A DNA stretch of 64,000 nt from a bacterium (GCA_024742285.1 JANSYR010000011.1:1-64000); one strand, 5' to 3'; shown: positions 34,794 through 44,588, numbered from the stretch's first letter. Made by a program: numbers and translations. Notes: a model not told the origin generated them from the letters alone.

Positions 34794-34822
34794 CGGCGGG
34801 GGCCCGGGCGCCGGCGCGCGCG

Positions 34823-35440
34823 CTATCGCGCGACCATCTCGCGCAGGTTCCCGAGCGCCTCGAAGGGCGTCGCGACGACCCGGGCGTTGATCATCCACTG
34901 GGGGATGCCGCCGCCGGGCTCGAGATGCATCTGGAACGTGACGCGGGTGCGGGACTCGCTCAGGGGCTCGAAGCGCCACAGGCCATTCGCCCGTCGCACG
35001 CGCACGCGATCCGGCTGTTCGGGGTAGTGGTCCGGATCGGCGGTCACGGTGATCTCCACGACGCCGGTCTCGGTGTCGCGGGAGAGCACGCTCCGGAGCA
35101 CATTGTCACGATCGGAGACCGGCCAGGGCGTCGCCATGACCGAGTATTGGTGGGACACGGCACCGTTGCGATCGAGCAGCCGCGATTCGGGGGTGTTCGG
35201 AAACCAGTCCTTGAAGCGATTCGAATCCCGGAGCAGGGCGACGATGGCCTCGGCCGGAGCGTCGACTTCGGCCACGCCGCGAAACTCGTCGATTCCGGAA
35301 CCCTCGACGGGGCGCGTGTGGACGGTGATCCCGTCCTCCTGACGACCGAGGGTCCAGTCGGCGGCGTGGCTGCCGGTCGCACCCAACACGATTGCGGCGA
35401 CGGTCCACGTCGCCAGGAAACGCTTCGATCCAGAGTGCAT
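34823..35440 (-). CDS. Exported START/SRPBCC-domain protein
   Basis: 205 residues. A signal peptide (FLATWTVAAIVLGATGSHA) precedes a START-type lipid-binding domain: DWTLGRQEDGITVHTR, EVDAPAEAIVALLRDSNRFKDW, and SDRDNVLRSVL, typical of START relatives. It would bind a lipid or steroid in the periplasm. ATG 35440 is the only methionine giving a signal peptide. Divergent from the SDR gene at 35566. Confidence 0.83.
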   Translation of the reverse strand: MHSGSKRFLATWTVAAIVLGATGSHAADWTLGRQEDGITVHTRPVEGSGIDEFRGVAEVDAPAEAIVALLRDSNRFKDWFPNTPESRLLDRNGAVSHQYSVMATPWPVSDRDNVLRSVLSRDTETGVVEITVTADPDHYPEQPDRVRVRRANGLWRFEPLSESRTRVTFQMHLEPGGGIPQWMINARVVATPFEALGNLREMVAR

Positions 35441-35565
35441 GAGGATCCCCTTCGATGCGCGCCCGAGGAGTCTAGCGGGTCGCGATTCGTGCTCGCGCCC
35501 CGGGCAGTCGCGCAGTACCGTCGCGGCCCCACGTTCCAGTGCCCGACACCCCACCAGGAGTTCCC

Positions 35566-36402
35566 ATGCCCGTACCCCGAGGGCCCCGTCTCGAAGGCAA
35601 GATCGCGATCATCACCGGCGGCGCTCGCGGTACGGGCGAGCAGACCGCTCGTCTCTTCGCGGACGAAGGGGCCAAGGTCGTGATCGGGGACGTGCTCGAG
35701 GAGGAGGGCCGCGCGACCGCGGCGGACATCGGCGAGGCCGCCCATTTCGTGCGCCTCGACGTGACGGACCCGGAGAGCTGGAAGTCCTGCGTCGACGAGA
35801 CCACCTCGACCTTCGGCCTGCCGAACGTCCTCGTGAACAATGCGGGCCTCCTCCACATGGAAGCCTTCGTGGACATCGATCCCGCGCGCTACGAGGCGCT
35901 CTGGCGCGTGAACCTCTTCGGCCCCTTCCTGGGCTCGCAGGCGGTCGCGAAGTCGATGCAACGGGCCGGCGGCGGCTCGATCGTGAACGTCGCCTCGGTC
36001 GACGGCCTGTCCGCGAAGAACGGCCTCGGCGCGTACGTCCCGACCAAGTGGGGCCTGCGCGGACTCACCCGGGTCTCGGCGCTCGAGCTCGGCCAGATGG
36101 GTATCCGGGTGAACGCGGTCTGTCCCGAAGCGGGCGGGCCCGGGATGCGCAAGGACATCATGCCGGACGGGATCGACATCGACCCGATGGACACGATCGC
36201 CTTCACGCACGGCACGATCCCGCACAACCGGGAGCGCCCGGGGATCGAGATCATCCGGGACATCGCCCGCATGATCGTCTTCCTCGCCTCCGACGAGAGC
36301 CTCTCGTGCACGGGGGCGGACTACCCGGTCGACGCCGGCTGGACCGCGGGCCACCGGCTGAAGTTCAACCCGGGCTACAAGGCCGAGCCGCTCGACGACT
36401 GA
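35566..36402 (+). CDS. Short-chain dehydrogenase (3-alpha/20-beta-HSD-like)
   Basis: 278 residues: AIITGGARGTGEQTARLF, LDVTDPESW, VLVNNAG, Ser in NVASVDGLSA and the catalytic YVPTK. The sequence is close to 3-alpha(or 20-beta)-hydroxysteroid dehydrogenases, used widely for secondary alcohols. AGGAG five bases before ATG 35566 sets the start over an upstream GTG. The BKACE gene converges on its 3' end (17 bases apart). Likely part of keto-acid or steroid catabolism; the substrate is unknown. Confidence 0.85.
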   Translation: MPVPRGPRLEGKIAIITGGARGTGEQTARLFADEGAKVVIGDVLEEEGRATAADIGEAAHFVRLDVTDPESWKSCVDETTSTFGLPNVLVNNAGLLHMEAFVDIDPARYEALWRVNLFGPFLGSQAVAKSMQRAGGGSIVNVASVDGLSAKNGLGAYVPTKWGLRGLTRVSALELGQMGIRVNAVCPEAGGPGMRKDIMPDGIDIDPMDTIAFTHGTIPHNRERPGIEIIRDIARMIVFLASDESLSCTGADYPVDAGWTAGHRLKFNPGYKAEPLDD

Positions 36403-36419
36403 GCGCGTCCCCACCCCGC

Positions 36420-37319
36420 CTACGGCAGGGCGAGCATGTCCGCCGCCTGGGCGAGCGTCGCGACGGGACGACCGACCTTCGCGCAGAGCTCGACCGCTTC
36501 CGCCATCAGCTCTTCGTTCGACGGGCTGCGATCGGGCGAGTAGAACTCTTCGACGCCGATGTGGAGATGGCCCCCGCGCTCGAGGGCGAGCCGAGCGATC
36601 GGCGTCTCCATCAGGTCGCCGCCCCAGACCGAGACGGACCAGGGAAGGTCGGTGCCTTCCAGCATGTCGAGGTAGGCGAGCAGCCCGTACTCGGTCGGCA
36701 TCAGGCCGAAGCTCACGCCGGGCTCGGTCGCCATCAGTCCGTACTCGCCGCCGAAATAGAACTTGACCATCGCGCCCGCCGGAAGCCGACCCGCCTTGTG
36801 ATAGGCGAGGGTCGTGCGGAGCGAGTTCGGCTCGTAGATCCCGAGCGCAGGACCCATCTTCAGCCGTTCGCAGAACGCGAAGGCCGTTCGGCAGTCGTCG
36901 TAGGAGACGGGGTAGACGCCTCCGACCGGGAGACCGTCGGGACCGGGTTGGCCGATGTTGGTCGAGCCCGGGTCGAAGGCGCACATGCGAACCGGGATCT
37001 CCTGCGCGATCAGCTCGATGTGCTCGAGCCGACCGGCCATCGTCGCGGAGGACGTGAGCGTCGGGTACCAGAGCGCCTCGGGGCAGGCGTCGAGGATGCG
37101 TCGCCACGGCACGAGGTAGTCGTCGGCGGCTTCGCGGCCGTCGAGGGCGATGTCGCTGTTGTGGGCGTGGACGATGGTCGCGCCCATCTCGAAGCAGCGC
37201 AGAGCGTCGCGCTCGATCTCTTCGTGGCTGCGCGGCGCGTTGGGATTCTTCTCCTTGGAGGTCATGCCGTTGATGGCGGCCTCCAGGATCACGGGCGTCT
37301 CGGACACGGACTGGGTCAT
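36420..37319 (-). CDS. BKACE family beta-keto acid cleavage enzyme
   Basis: 299 residues. VILEAAINGMTSKEKNP, IVHAHNSD (zinc-binding HAH), DPGSTNIGQPG and GGHLHIGVEEF match the 3-keto-5-aminohexanoate cleavage (DUF849/BKACE) family, whose members condense acetyl-CoA with a beta-keto acid and split it. Zinc is held by His of HAH, the later His and a Glu. Substrate unknown. Convergent with the SDR gene. Confidence 0.9.
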   Translation of the reverse strand: MTQSVSETPVILEAAINGMTSKEKNPNAPRSHEEIERDALRCFEMGATIVHAHNSDIALDGREAADDYLVPWRRILDACPEALWYPTLTSSATMAGRLEHIELIAQEIPVRMCAFDPGSTNIGQPGPDGLPVGGVYPVSYDDCRTAFAFCERLKMGPALGIYEPNSLRTTLAYHKAGRLPAGAMVKFYFGGEYGLMATEPGVSFGLMPTEYGLLAYLDMLEGTDLPWSVSVWGGDLMETPIARLALERGGHLHIGVEEFYSPDRSPSNEELMAEAVELCAKVGRPVATLAQAADMLALP

Positions 37320-37478
37320 GGCGCTTCTCCCGGGCAGCGGGCCCAGGCGCCATCCTACCCCCTCGCGGGCCCTGAGCGACCCTGGCCGTTCCCCGCGGGC
37401 GCCGCCTCAAGTCCCTTCTCGGCGCGGCCGATCAGACCGGTTGGCTGCTTCTTCCCTGAGCGGCCCGGAGATGCCGCG

Positions 37479-39347
37479 ATGAAGACCCGTTCCGCTTCCC
37501 GTTTCGCCCCCGCCCTGCGTCGTACGCTGGGCCTCGTCCTCGCGCTCGCGATGGTCGCCAGCCTCGGTGGCTGCGTGGGCAGGGCCTGGCAGCAGGCGCT
37601 CGAGGAAGACACGCCGTCCGCCTACTACCGGTTCATGCGCGAGCACGGCGATTCGGAGTACGCGGACCAGGCGCGGGAACACCTCGACTTCCACAAGCTC
37701 TACCGCGAGCCGACGCTCACAGGCTACGAGTCCTTCCGTCGTCGCTATCCGAACAGCGATCTCCTCGCGCGACTCCATCCCGCCCTCGAGAAACCGGCCT
37801 TCGAGGCGGCACGCGCCGCCGGGACCGCACGGGCCTACCACGACTTCGTCGACCGCTTCCCGGGCGGCGAGTTCGAGGCCCGCGCCCGCGGCAACGCCGT
37901 GTTCGTCGAGAGCGAAGGGTTCGGCGGCGATGCCGACCGACTCGCGAGTTTCGCGCAGGCGCATCCCCAGAGTGACTTCGCCGCCGAAGCGAAGCGGACG
38001 GTCGACGCCGTCGCTGCGAAGCGCGCGGCGGGCTTCGATTCGATCGGCCTCGTCCTCGACGTCGCGGCCGATACGCCGGAGCGCAAGCGCGTCCGGACGG
38101 CGCTGATCGACCGTATGGCCAAGCTGACCGAGCGCGTGGGCGTGAAGCTCATGGTGGCGCCCGACGGCGTCGCCCCCGAGCGACTCCGCAACTTCCCGCG
38201 CGCGCGCCTCGAGGTCCGTCACACCGAAGCCGCCGTCGGTCGGGAGGTCGAGGGCGGGCAGCTCGCGCGGCCCGCGATGCTCGGTACGACGGAGGTCGTC
38301 CTCCGGGCGAAGGCCGGCGAGGCGCCGATCGCGACCCGCCGTTTCGAGCTCCGGGTCGAAGACAAGTCCTACGTGCCCGGCACGTCCGTGCTCTTCGGGC
38401 AGACGGCGTCCAAGTACTGGAGCGAGTTCTTCGTCCCGGTGGCGAGCTGGCGGAACGACACGACCGTCCGCCCGCCGATCGCGCTCCAGCGGCCGGTCGT
38501 CGACCTCGACGGATTCGGCGATCGCACGGTCGTCCTCTACGAGGACGGGGACTTCGAGCTGCTCGGGCTCGCCGACCCGACCGAGCCGATCACCCTGGCG
38601 CGCTACGCGCGGGGCGAGGACTACAAGAAGTGGTCGGGCATCCGGTCGATGGGCGGTCGGATCGCCATCTACGGCGAGGAAGGCCTCGAGTTCGTGCGCT
38701 TCACGGCGAAGGGGCCGATCGCCGAACGGACCTGGAATCGCGGCGAGATCGGCCGCGTGCTCTCGATCGCGCCGGTTGGAGAGCAGATGGTGATCGCCAG
38801 CGCGAAGGGGCTCCAGGTCCTCGACCCGGCCACCGGCGAGATGCGCCGCGTGATGCGCCGGATCGTCAAGAGCGTCGACGCCCTCGGCGAGACCCTCGTC
38901 TTCGTCGACGGCGAATCGGTCTACCTCTCGACGCTCGCGCTGCTCGCGGAGAACCGCGTGATCGCGCAGCTCAAGCTCGGCAAGACCTTCGGCCCCAACA
39001 ACGTCCGCGTGCTCGATCGGGCGGCGGTCGTGACCGGGCCGGGTGGGGCGCTGGTCGTCGATCTCGCGAATCCGAAGAAGCCGAAGGCCATCGCGAAGCT
39101 CTCGAGCCGCGAGGTCGGCGAAGTGGTCGACGCGTCGCGCGTCCGCGGCCGGACCTTCCTGGTCGGCGAGCGGGGCCTGCAGCTCCTCACGCGTCGACTC
39201 GACCGCGTCGAGGAGACGATCGACGTCGGCGCCCGCGACCGCGTCAGCGTGATGGGCCGCCACCTCGTGGCGTCGAGCGCCGCCGGCATCCAGGTCGTCG
39301 ACTCGACGCCCTGGGCCAATGCGCCGAGCCCTGCCGCCGCCCGCTAG
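37479..39347 (+). CDS. Large lipoprotein, TPR-like N-terminus and beta-propeller-like C-terminus
   Basis: 622 residues from ATG 37479. Signal peptide LGLVLALAMVASLGGC with a clean lipobox. Residues about 30-190 are repeated short helices (YYRFMREHGDSEYADQAREHLDF; YHDFVDRFPGGEFEARARG), a weak TPR-like pattern. The C-terminal ~300 residues have blade-like repeats (VVLYEDGDFELLGLADPTEP; IAIYGEEGLEFVRF; MVIASAKGLQVLDPATGEM), so probably a propeller. Likely outer-membrane anchored. Function unknown. A REP-like hairpin follows at 39401. Confidence 0.75.
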   Translation: MKTRSASRFAPALRRTLGLVLALAMVASLGGCVGRAWQQALEEDTPSAYYRFMREHGDSEYADQAREHLDFHKLYREPTLTGYESFRRRYPNSDLLARLHPALEKPAFEAARAAGTARAYHDFVDRFPGGEFEARARGNAVFVESEGFGGDADRLASFAQAHPQSDFAAEAKRTVDAVAAKRAAGFDSIGLVLDVAADTPERKRVRTALIDRMAKLTERVGVKLMVAPDGVAPERLRNFPRARLEVRHTEAAVGREVEGGQLARPAMLGTTEVVLRAKAGEAPIATRRFELRVEDKSYVPGTSVLFGQTASKYWSEFFVPVASWRNDTTVRPPIALQRPVVDLDGFGDRTVVLYEDGDFELLGLADPTEPITLARYARGEDYKKWSGIRSMGGRIAIYGEEGLEFVRFTAKGPIAERTWNRGEIGRVLSIAPVGEQMVIASAKGLQVLDPATGEMRRVMRRIVKSVDALGETLVFVDGESVYLSTLALLAENRVIAQLKLGKTFGPNNVRVLDRAAVVTGPGGALVVDLANPKKPKAIAKLSSREVGEVVDASRVRGRTFLVGERGLQLLTRRLDRVEETIDVGARDRVSVMGRHLVASSAAGIQVVDSTPWANAPSPAAAR

Positions 39348-39400
39348 CGCGATCCGCGCGACGGGAACGCCGGGCTCGAGCGCCGAACGGGGCAATCCCG

Positions 39401-39421
39401 TCGCCGGTCGCCCGCAGGCGA
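39401..39421. terminator. REP-like hairpin between convergent genes
   Basis: TCGCC-N11-GGCGA, five bases from the stop of the convergent gene 39426-40277. Its sequence matches 19 of 21 positions of the complement of the array at 1034-1205, the same element in single copy 38 kb away. Probably a bidirectional terminator or REP-type sequence. Confidence 0.55.
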
Positions 39422-39425
39422 CGAA

Positions 39426-40277
39426 TCAGTGCTGGATCCCGATCTCGGGGAGGGTGAGCCCCTGGCGCACGAGCGTGATCTCGGGACCCTTCCGGTGAAG
39501 CGGCATGCGGTGCCCCAGGTAGGCGCCGGTGTCGGCATCGAACCAGAACGAGAAGCTCGGCAGAAGTCGGCTCGCGAGCCAGGCGACGGTCTTCCCGAAG
39601 TCGGGGCCGTACTCGATCTCGACCACCTTCCGGCCGAGCTGGTTTCGCGTCTTGCCTCGGACGGCGATCATGTCGTGGAGCACGGGGCCGTCGTTACAGG
39701 CCGCGATCTGGAAGTGGACCGCGTCGATGTCGCCGCGCACGAGCGGATCGAAGAGCAGCTGCATCGGCACGTTGACGACCCGATCGTCGCCCTCGATGTC
39801 GACGTGTCGACCGCCGGACTCGGATTCGCCCTCGTCGTAGCAGCTGACGCGGCCGGCGCGGTGGTCGATCACCAGCAGCGGGAGGATCCGACCCTCGGCG
39901 GTGGTCGACTGCGAACGCTCCTCGACGACGCGCAGCGTGAGCCCGTCGGTCGGTGGAGCGCCGGCCAGGCCTCCGGCGACCGGCGCGAGCACCGCCTGCG
40001 ACACGTTGCGTCCGCCGGCGTCGGTGCCCATCGTCACCTTCATCCGGTGGGACCCGTCGTCCTCCTTCCAGGCCTCGAAGCTCGAGTGGCCGATCGCGCG
40101 GCCGCGCTCGTCGAAGGTCGTCGCCCCGATGGCCTCGAGGGAGTGACCGGCCCGCAGCGCCAGGCTCGACTCGCCGAGGGCCGACGTCGGGGCGAGCGCG
40201 ATCGCGACCCACGTCGCGAGGCTCGCGAAGAGGCGGGCGCAGCGGATTCGGCGCACGGTGACGGGCGACACGGGCAT
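39426..40277 (-). CDS. Exported protein of unknown function
   Basis: 283 residues from ATG 40277. Signal peptide ARLFASLATWVAIALAPTSALG. The rest is beta-rich: LEAIGATTFDERGRAIGHSSFE, YDEGESESGGRHVDIEGDDRVVNVP and a conserved-looking C-terminus FWFDADTGAYLGHRMPLHRKGPEITLVRQG, a layout like DUF3108-type periplasmic proteins. No catalytic motif recognised. A single Cys pair (SCYD and AACND) could form a disulphide. Divergent from the MBL gene at 40423. Confidence 0.65.
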   Translation of the reverse strand: MPVSPVTVRRIRCARLFASLATWVAIALAPTSALGESSLALRAGHSLEAIGATTFDERGRAIGHSSFEAWKEDDGSHRMKVTMGTDAGGRNVSQAVLAPVAGGLAGAPPTDGLTLRVVEERSQSTTAEGRILPLLVIDHRAGRVSCYDEGESESGGRHVDIEGDDRVVNVPMQLLFDPLVRGDIDAVHFQIAACNDGPVLHDMIAVRGKTRNQLGRKVVEIEYGPDFGKTVAWLASRLLPSFSFWFDADTGAYLGHRMPLHRKGPEITLVRQGLTLPEIGIQH

Positions 40278-40422
40278 CGCGAGAGAATACCCGAAGCACA
40301 CGATCTCGGGTCTTCTCGCGATCGAAACGTCCTCCTCGCGCGCAAGAGCGGGATCGTTCACGGGACGCGCCGTCCGACCTTTCCCTGGCGACGATTCGGG
40401 GCCCGACTGCTACCCTGACGCC

Positions 40423-41517
40423 ATGTCGCAGGTCTGGACTCGCTCCCGAGCCGGAACCGCCTCGCCCCCACAGGTTCGTCAGCCGGTTCCCGAATGCCCC
40501 TTCGTCCACGCGATCGAGCTCCCGCTCGATTGGGCACCCGGCTCGACGCAGGTCTATCTGATCGAGGGTCAGCCCCTCACGCTGATCGACGCCGGCGTGG
40601 CGACGCCCGCCTCACAGGCGGCCCTCCGGGCAGCCCTCGATTCTCTCGGCCACGGGCTCGATGAGATCGAGCGGGTCGTCGTCACCCACGCCCATCGTGA
40701 CCACTTCGGCTTCGTCGAAGGGCTGCGCGAGGCCGGAGCCGAGCTCGAGTGCTGGGCGCACGAGGCCGATGCCGAGCGGATCGAGAACTACGATCGGGTC
40801 CTCCGCGAGCGGATCGTGGGCATGACGCCGCTCTTCATGGACTTCGGGGTGCCCGAAGAGATCGCCGTTCGCCTCGAACGCGACCGGCGTGAAGCGTCGC
40901 GCGTCGACATCGCGGAGGCGGTGCCCACGCAGGTCGATCACCGCCTGTCCGAAGGGGACCGGATCGCCTGGAAGGACTGGAGCCTGTCCGTCCTGCACGC
41001 ACCCGGTCACACGCCCGGACACATCGTGCTCGAAGAAGAGTCGAGGGGGCTGCTCTTCACGGGCGACCAGGTGATGGCGCAAGCGATTCCCTACGCCGAG
41101 AACTTTCTGCAGGGCGCGTTGCCGGATCCGGCGGATCCGCTCCGGCGACGACCGCGCTTCCGCGGGCTGGTCGAGATGCGAAAGACGCTCCGCCGACTGC
41201 GGCGACGCCCGGTCCGACTCGTCCTGCCCGGGTACGGCATGGCCCTCCGGCGGGCCGAGCGCGCGATCCGGGACACGCTGCTCCACTACGACGTCCGCCT
41301 CCAGCGGATCGATCGCGGGCTGCGGAGCCTGGCCGCGATGGGCCAGGACGTCACCGCCTTCGAGCTCTGGAAGGCGCTCTTCCCGAACGACGAGCCGTCG
41401 TCGGACATGTGGACTCATCTACTGCTGCTGATCGGCGCGCTCGACTGTCTCGAGGACGACGGACTGCTCGTGACCGAGCGGCGTGAGGACGGCGTCTTCA
41501 CGCACCATCACCGGTAG
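40423..41517 (+). CDS. Metallo-beta-lactamase-fold hydrolase
   Basis: 364 residues. VVVTHAHRDHFGFVEGL gives the HxHxDH zinc motif; APGHTPGHIVL the third His, LFTGDQVM the bridging Asp and LPGYGMALR a late motif. The C-terminal ~100 residues, after LHYDVRLQRIDRGLRSL, are a winged-helix/LACTB2-like tail, pointing to a glyoxalase II/LACTB2-type hydrolase of thioesters or RNA. Its stop is followed exactly by a three-copy 19-bp repeat. Confidence 0.85.
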   Translation: MSQVWTRSRAGTASPPQVRQPVPECPFVHAIELPLDWAPGSTQVYLIEGQPLTLIDAGVATPASQAALRAALDSLGHGLDEIERVVVTHAHRDHFGFVEGLREAGAELECWAHEADAERIENYDRVLRERIVGMTPLFMDFGVPEEIAVRLERDRREASRVDIAEAVPTQVDHRLSEGDRIAWKDWSLSVLHAPGHTPGHIVLEEESRGLLFTGDQVMAQAIPYAENFLQGALPDPADPLRRRPRFRGLVEMRKTLRRLRRRPVRLVLPGYGMALRRAERAIRDTLLHYDVRLQRIDRGLRSLAAMGQDVTAFELWKALFPNDEPSSDMWTHLLLLIGALDCLEDDGLLVTERREDGVFTHHHR

Positions 41518-41574
41518 GCGAGGGCGCGACCGATCGGCGAGGGCGCGACCCATCGGCGAGGGCGCGTCGCTCCG
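41518..41574. repeat. Three 19-bp tandem repeats filling a convergent gap
   Basis: 57 bases, three copies of a 19-mer of type GCGAGGGCGCGACCSATCG, the third diverged. It occupies the whole space between the TAG of the MBL gene (ending 41517) and the TAG of the opposing dehydrogenase gene (41575-41577). CCGATCGG is palindromic at the first junction. Confidence 0.7.
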
Positions 41575-43083
41575 CTACTCGAAGCGCGAGAGCAGGTGGA
41601 CCGCGAGCGCGCGACGCTCCTCCTCCGGCAGCTCGAACGCGGGCATCGGCGGCGTCGGCGACAGGAAGAATCCCGTCAGCGCGTCGACGGAGTACTTCGC
41701 GCCCAGGCCCTCGAGGGGCTTCGCGACGACGCCGGAGGCGGCTTCTTCGGCCAGGTGACAGGTACCGCAGGCGTTCCGCCGGAAGAGGGCGGCGCCGGCG
41801 AGATCGAGCGCCTGTCGCGTCTCGGGATCCAGGTCCATGAGTGGGGCCCGCTCGGTGGGCGAGCCGCCGGACGCATCGGCCGTGAGCGCGGCGGCGGCGG
41901 TCGCCGGACCCCGGTGGATCCGGAAGATCGAGCCCGCGTAGTCGTCGCTCACGTAGATCGAGCCGTCCGGTCCCTCGATCACGTCCACCGGGCGACCGGT
42001 CACGTCCTCGTCGACCTCGAAGCCGGTCAGGAAGTCCCGCTCGTCGACCTCGCCGTTCGGCTTCCAATGGAGCGAGACGACCTTGTAGCCGTCGAGGCGG
42101 GAGCGGTTCCAGGAGCCGTGGAGCGCGACGAGCGCGGCGCCCTGGAGCGCTTCCGGCGTGTCCGGGTGGCGAAGGAACGTGATCCCGAGCGGCGCGTTGT
42201 GCGCGCGGAAGCCGTGGACCGGCGGGATCGTCGCGGCGACCTTGTCCGGGTTGTCCTCGCCGAAGTCGGGATCGACGTCCCCGAAGCCGTTCGCGTAGGG
42301 CCATCCGTAGAAGCCGCCGCGCTCGACCCGGTTGAGCTCGCAGGGCGGGTAGTCGTCGCCGAGCAGGTCGCGCCCGTTGTCGGTCGCGTAGAGGTCGTTC
42401 GTTCCCGGCTGCCAGTCGAAACCCACGGAGTTGCGGAGTCCCGACGCGTAGATCTCCTCGCCGCTGCCGTCGGGCTCGTAGCGAAGGATCGCGGCCCGAC
42501 GCGGATCCTCTTCCTCGCAGACGTTGCAGCTCGAGCCGACGTGGACGTAGAGACCCCCGTCCGGTCCGAAGCGGAGCGTCCGGGTCCAGTGGCCCCCGCC
42601 CGGCGGGATGTCTTCGACGACGGTTTCGACCGGGCCGGCGACCCGGATCGTCTCCGGGCCATCGTCCGCGATCGGCACACGCACGACCGCGCCGGTCTCG
42701 CCCAGGTAGAGGTGGCCGTCGTGGAAGTCGAGGCCGTGGGCGCGGTCGAGCCCCTCGAGCAGGACCCGCGTGCCGTCCGAGCGGCCGTCTCCGTCTCCGT
42801 CCGGGAGCACGTGGAGGATCCGACCCTGGCGCGGTTGGCTGACGAGGAGGGCCCCACCGGGGCTGAAGCGCAGGAATCGCGCGGTCAGGATGTCCTCGGC
42901 GAAGAGCTCCAGGGTGTAGCCCGGAGCCACCCGGTACCGGCTCTGGAGGAGGTCCTCGGACGGCGCGTCGATCCCCCGGCCCGTCATGAAGGAGACGATC
43001 GGCCCCCGGACGACCGGCAGCGCGAAGCAGGCCCCGATGCCGAGCAGGCTGAGAATTCCGACCCCGACCAGCAACTTGCGCAT
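41575..43083 (-). CDS. PQQ-type sugar/sorbosone dehydrogenase with C-terminal cytochrome c
   Basis: 502 residues from ATG 43083. An N-terminal signal/anchor (KLLVGVGILSLLGIGACFALP), then a six-bladed propeller like soluble glucose dehydrogenases and L-sorbosone dehydrogenase (FSPGGALLVSQPRQGRI, HWTRTLRFGPDGGLYVHVG, SGLRNSVGFDWQPGT, HGSWNRS, VIEGPDGSIYVSDDYAGSI), and a C-terminal mono-heme cytochrome with CGTCH near residue 445. It would oxidise a sugar or aldehyde in the periplasm and pass electrons to the respiratory chain through the attached heme. Confidence 0.85.
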   Translation of the reverse strand: MRKLLVGVGILSLLGIGACFALPVVRGPIVSFMTGRGIDAPSEDLLQSRYRVAPGYTLELFAEDILTARFLRFSPGGALLVSQPRQGRILHVLPDGDGDGRSDGTRVLLEGLDRAHGLDFHDGHLYLGETGAVVRVPIADDGPETIRVAGPVETVVEDIPPGGGHWTRTLRFGPDGGLYVHVGSSCNVCEEEDPRRAAILRYEPDGSGEEIYASGLRNSVGFDWQPGTNDLYATDNGRDLLGDDYPPCELNRVERGGFYGWPYANGFGDVDPDFGEDNPDKVAATIPPVHGFRAHNAPLGITFLRHPDTPEALQGAALVALHGSWNRSRLDGYKVVSLHWKPNGEVDERDFLTGFEVDEDVTGRPVDVIEGPDGSIYVSDDYAGSIFRIHRGPATAAAALTADASGGSPTERAPLMDLDPETRQALDLAGAALFRRNACGTCHLAEEAASGVVAKPLEGLGAKYSVDALTGFFLSPTPPMPAFELPEEERRALAVHLLSRFE

Positions 43084-43211
43084 GAATCCCTCCAGCCGCC
43101 TCTCCGTTGCGGCGCGAGAGTACCCTACGGTCTCACGCCCGCTCGTCCGATCCGGGGCGACGCGCGTCTCGCCCGTCGACCGGGATTCGGTGGATTTCAC
43201 CCCTTGGGGCC

Positions 43212-43240
43212 TTGACGAAAGCCCAATTTTCCCGGATACA
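43212..43240 (+). promoter_or_regulatory. Promoter of rplX-rpmG
   Basis: TTGACG (43212-43217), 17-base spacer, GATACA (43235-43240). The -10 lies 47 bases before the rplX ATG. The spacer is A/T-richer than its surroundings. Confidence 0.6.
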
Positions 43241-43287
43241 TAGGCGCTCTTTCCCGGCCCCTCCTGGCCGGAAGCAGGTAATCAGGC

Positions 43288-43620
43288 ATGCAGAAGATCC
43301 GAAGAGGCGACCTCGTCCAGGTCGTGAGCGGCGCCGGCGCGTCCGCGAACCCGCCCGTGCAGGGACGGGTGATCGCCGTCGATCCGCAGAAGGGCCGCGT
43401 CCGCGTCGAGGGCGTGCGTCTCCAGAAGCGTCATCTCCGCCCCGGTCGCAGCGGCGCCCGCGAGGGTGGAATCGTCGAGACCGAAGGCTTCATCGATGCG
43501 TCCAACGTGATGCTCGTGAACCCGTCGGACAACAAGCCCTCCCGCGTTCGCTTCGAAGAGCGGGACGGCAAGAAGGTCCGCGTCTTCGCGCGCGGCGGTG
43601 ACGTCGTTCCCGAGCCCTAG
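43288..43620 (+). CDS. rplX: 50S ribosomal protein L24
   Basis: 110 residues with a KOW motif in [14 protein letters not shown] and [18 protein letters not shown], followed by [31 protein letters not shown], standard L24. L24 normally lies inside the S10/spc operon; here it stands alone with L33, so it may be a second copy or the operon is broken up in this genome. Promoter at 43212. Confidence 0.85.
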   Translation: MQKIRRGDLVQVVSGAGASANPPVQGRVIAVDPQKGRVRVEGVRLQKRHLRPGRSGAREGGIVETEGFIDASNVMLVNPSDNKPSRVRFEERDGKKVRVFARGGDVVPEP

Positions 43621-43664
43621 GCCGGAACGTCGATTCACCTTTCCACACGCAAGGAAGCAAGACC

Positions 43665-43835
<171 letters not shown>

Positions 43836-44024
43836 ACGACGTCCGCCGCCGATTGCTGGCGGGTCGCGCCCTCACTCCGAGAGGTTTGGGGCCCTCGACC
43901 GGCCGGGTCGGCTCGCTAACTTTGCGAGGCCGCATCCGACGGGGGTCGGACGGGTACGCGCCAGCTACACGCCTTCCGAACGCGACGCGAAGGCGAATCA
44001 GACAGAGATAGAGAGGGGTTCCGA

Positions 44025-44381
44025 ATGGCCTGGGTGATCACCCGAATGTGTCGAGACTGTGTGGACATGGCATGCGTCGAGGTCTGCCCCGTCGACTGCA
44101 TCGTTCAGCACAAGGACAAGGGCGACGCCCCCGGCTACGAGAACCAGCTCTACATCGATCCCGAGGAGTGCATCAACTGCGGCGTCTGCGAGCCGGAGTG
44201 CCCCTGGGAAGCGATCTTCGAGGACGAGCAGGTCCCGAGCGTGTTCGAAGAGGACGTGGCGCTCAACGCCAAGATCGTCGACGAGCGCGACGACTTCGAG
44301 GTGCCGGAGCGCGACGACGTCGACGTCCCGTCCCCCGACCAGATCTCCGCGAACAAGGAGAAGTGGGGCTACGCCGGCTAG
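44025..44381 (+). CDS. fdxA: 7Fe ferredoxin (FdxA-type)
   Basis: 118 residues. The N-terminal half matches 7Fe ferredoxins: [23 protein letters not shown] supplies Cys9, 17 and 21 in the [3Fe-4S]/[4Fe-4S] pattern, and [13 protein letters not shown] the remaining ligands of the [4Fe-4S] cluster. The acidic tail (about 70-118) is longer than usual. Low-potential electron carrier. GAGAGGGG upstream; strong terminator follows at 44427. Confidence 0.9.
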   Translation: MAWVITRMCRDCVDMACVEVCPVDCIVQHKDKGDAPGYENQLYIDPEECINCGVCEPECPWEAIFEDEQVPSVFEEDVALNAKIVDERDDFEVPERDDVDVPSPDQISANKEKWGYAG

Positions 44382-44426
44382 ACAGCGAATCAGCGCCAGC
44401 GGCGCTGATCGACCACGGCCGAAGAC

Positions 44427-44460
44427 AGAAGGGGCCAGCGCGAACGCGCTGGCCCCTTCT
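44427..44460. terminator. Strong hairpin terminator after ferredoxin
   Basis: A perfect 15-bp stem (AGAAGGGGCCAGCGC and its complement) with loop GAAC, then GCTTTCT. It ends the ferredoxin transcript and probably also the opposing operon. Confidence 0.82.
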
Positions 44461-44588
44461 GCTTTCTGCGTCGGACGGGACGCGCCTCCGCCCCGAGGTA
44501 CGTCGAGACGCGCGGCGAAACGGCTCGCTGCGAGGGGCCGTCGTGGCGAGGATTGCGGCGACACGCCGCGGGTCGTGTCGCCGTCGAT

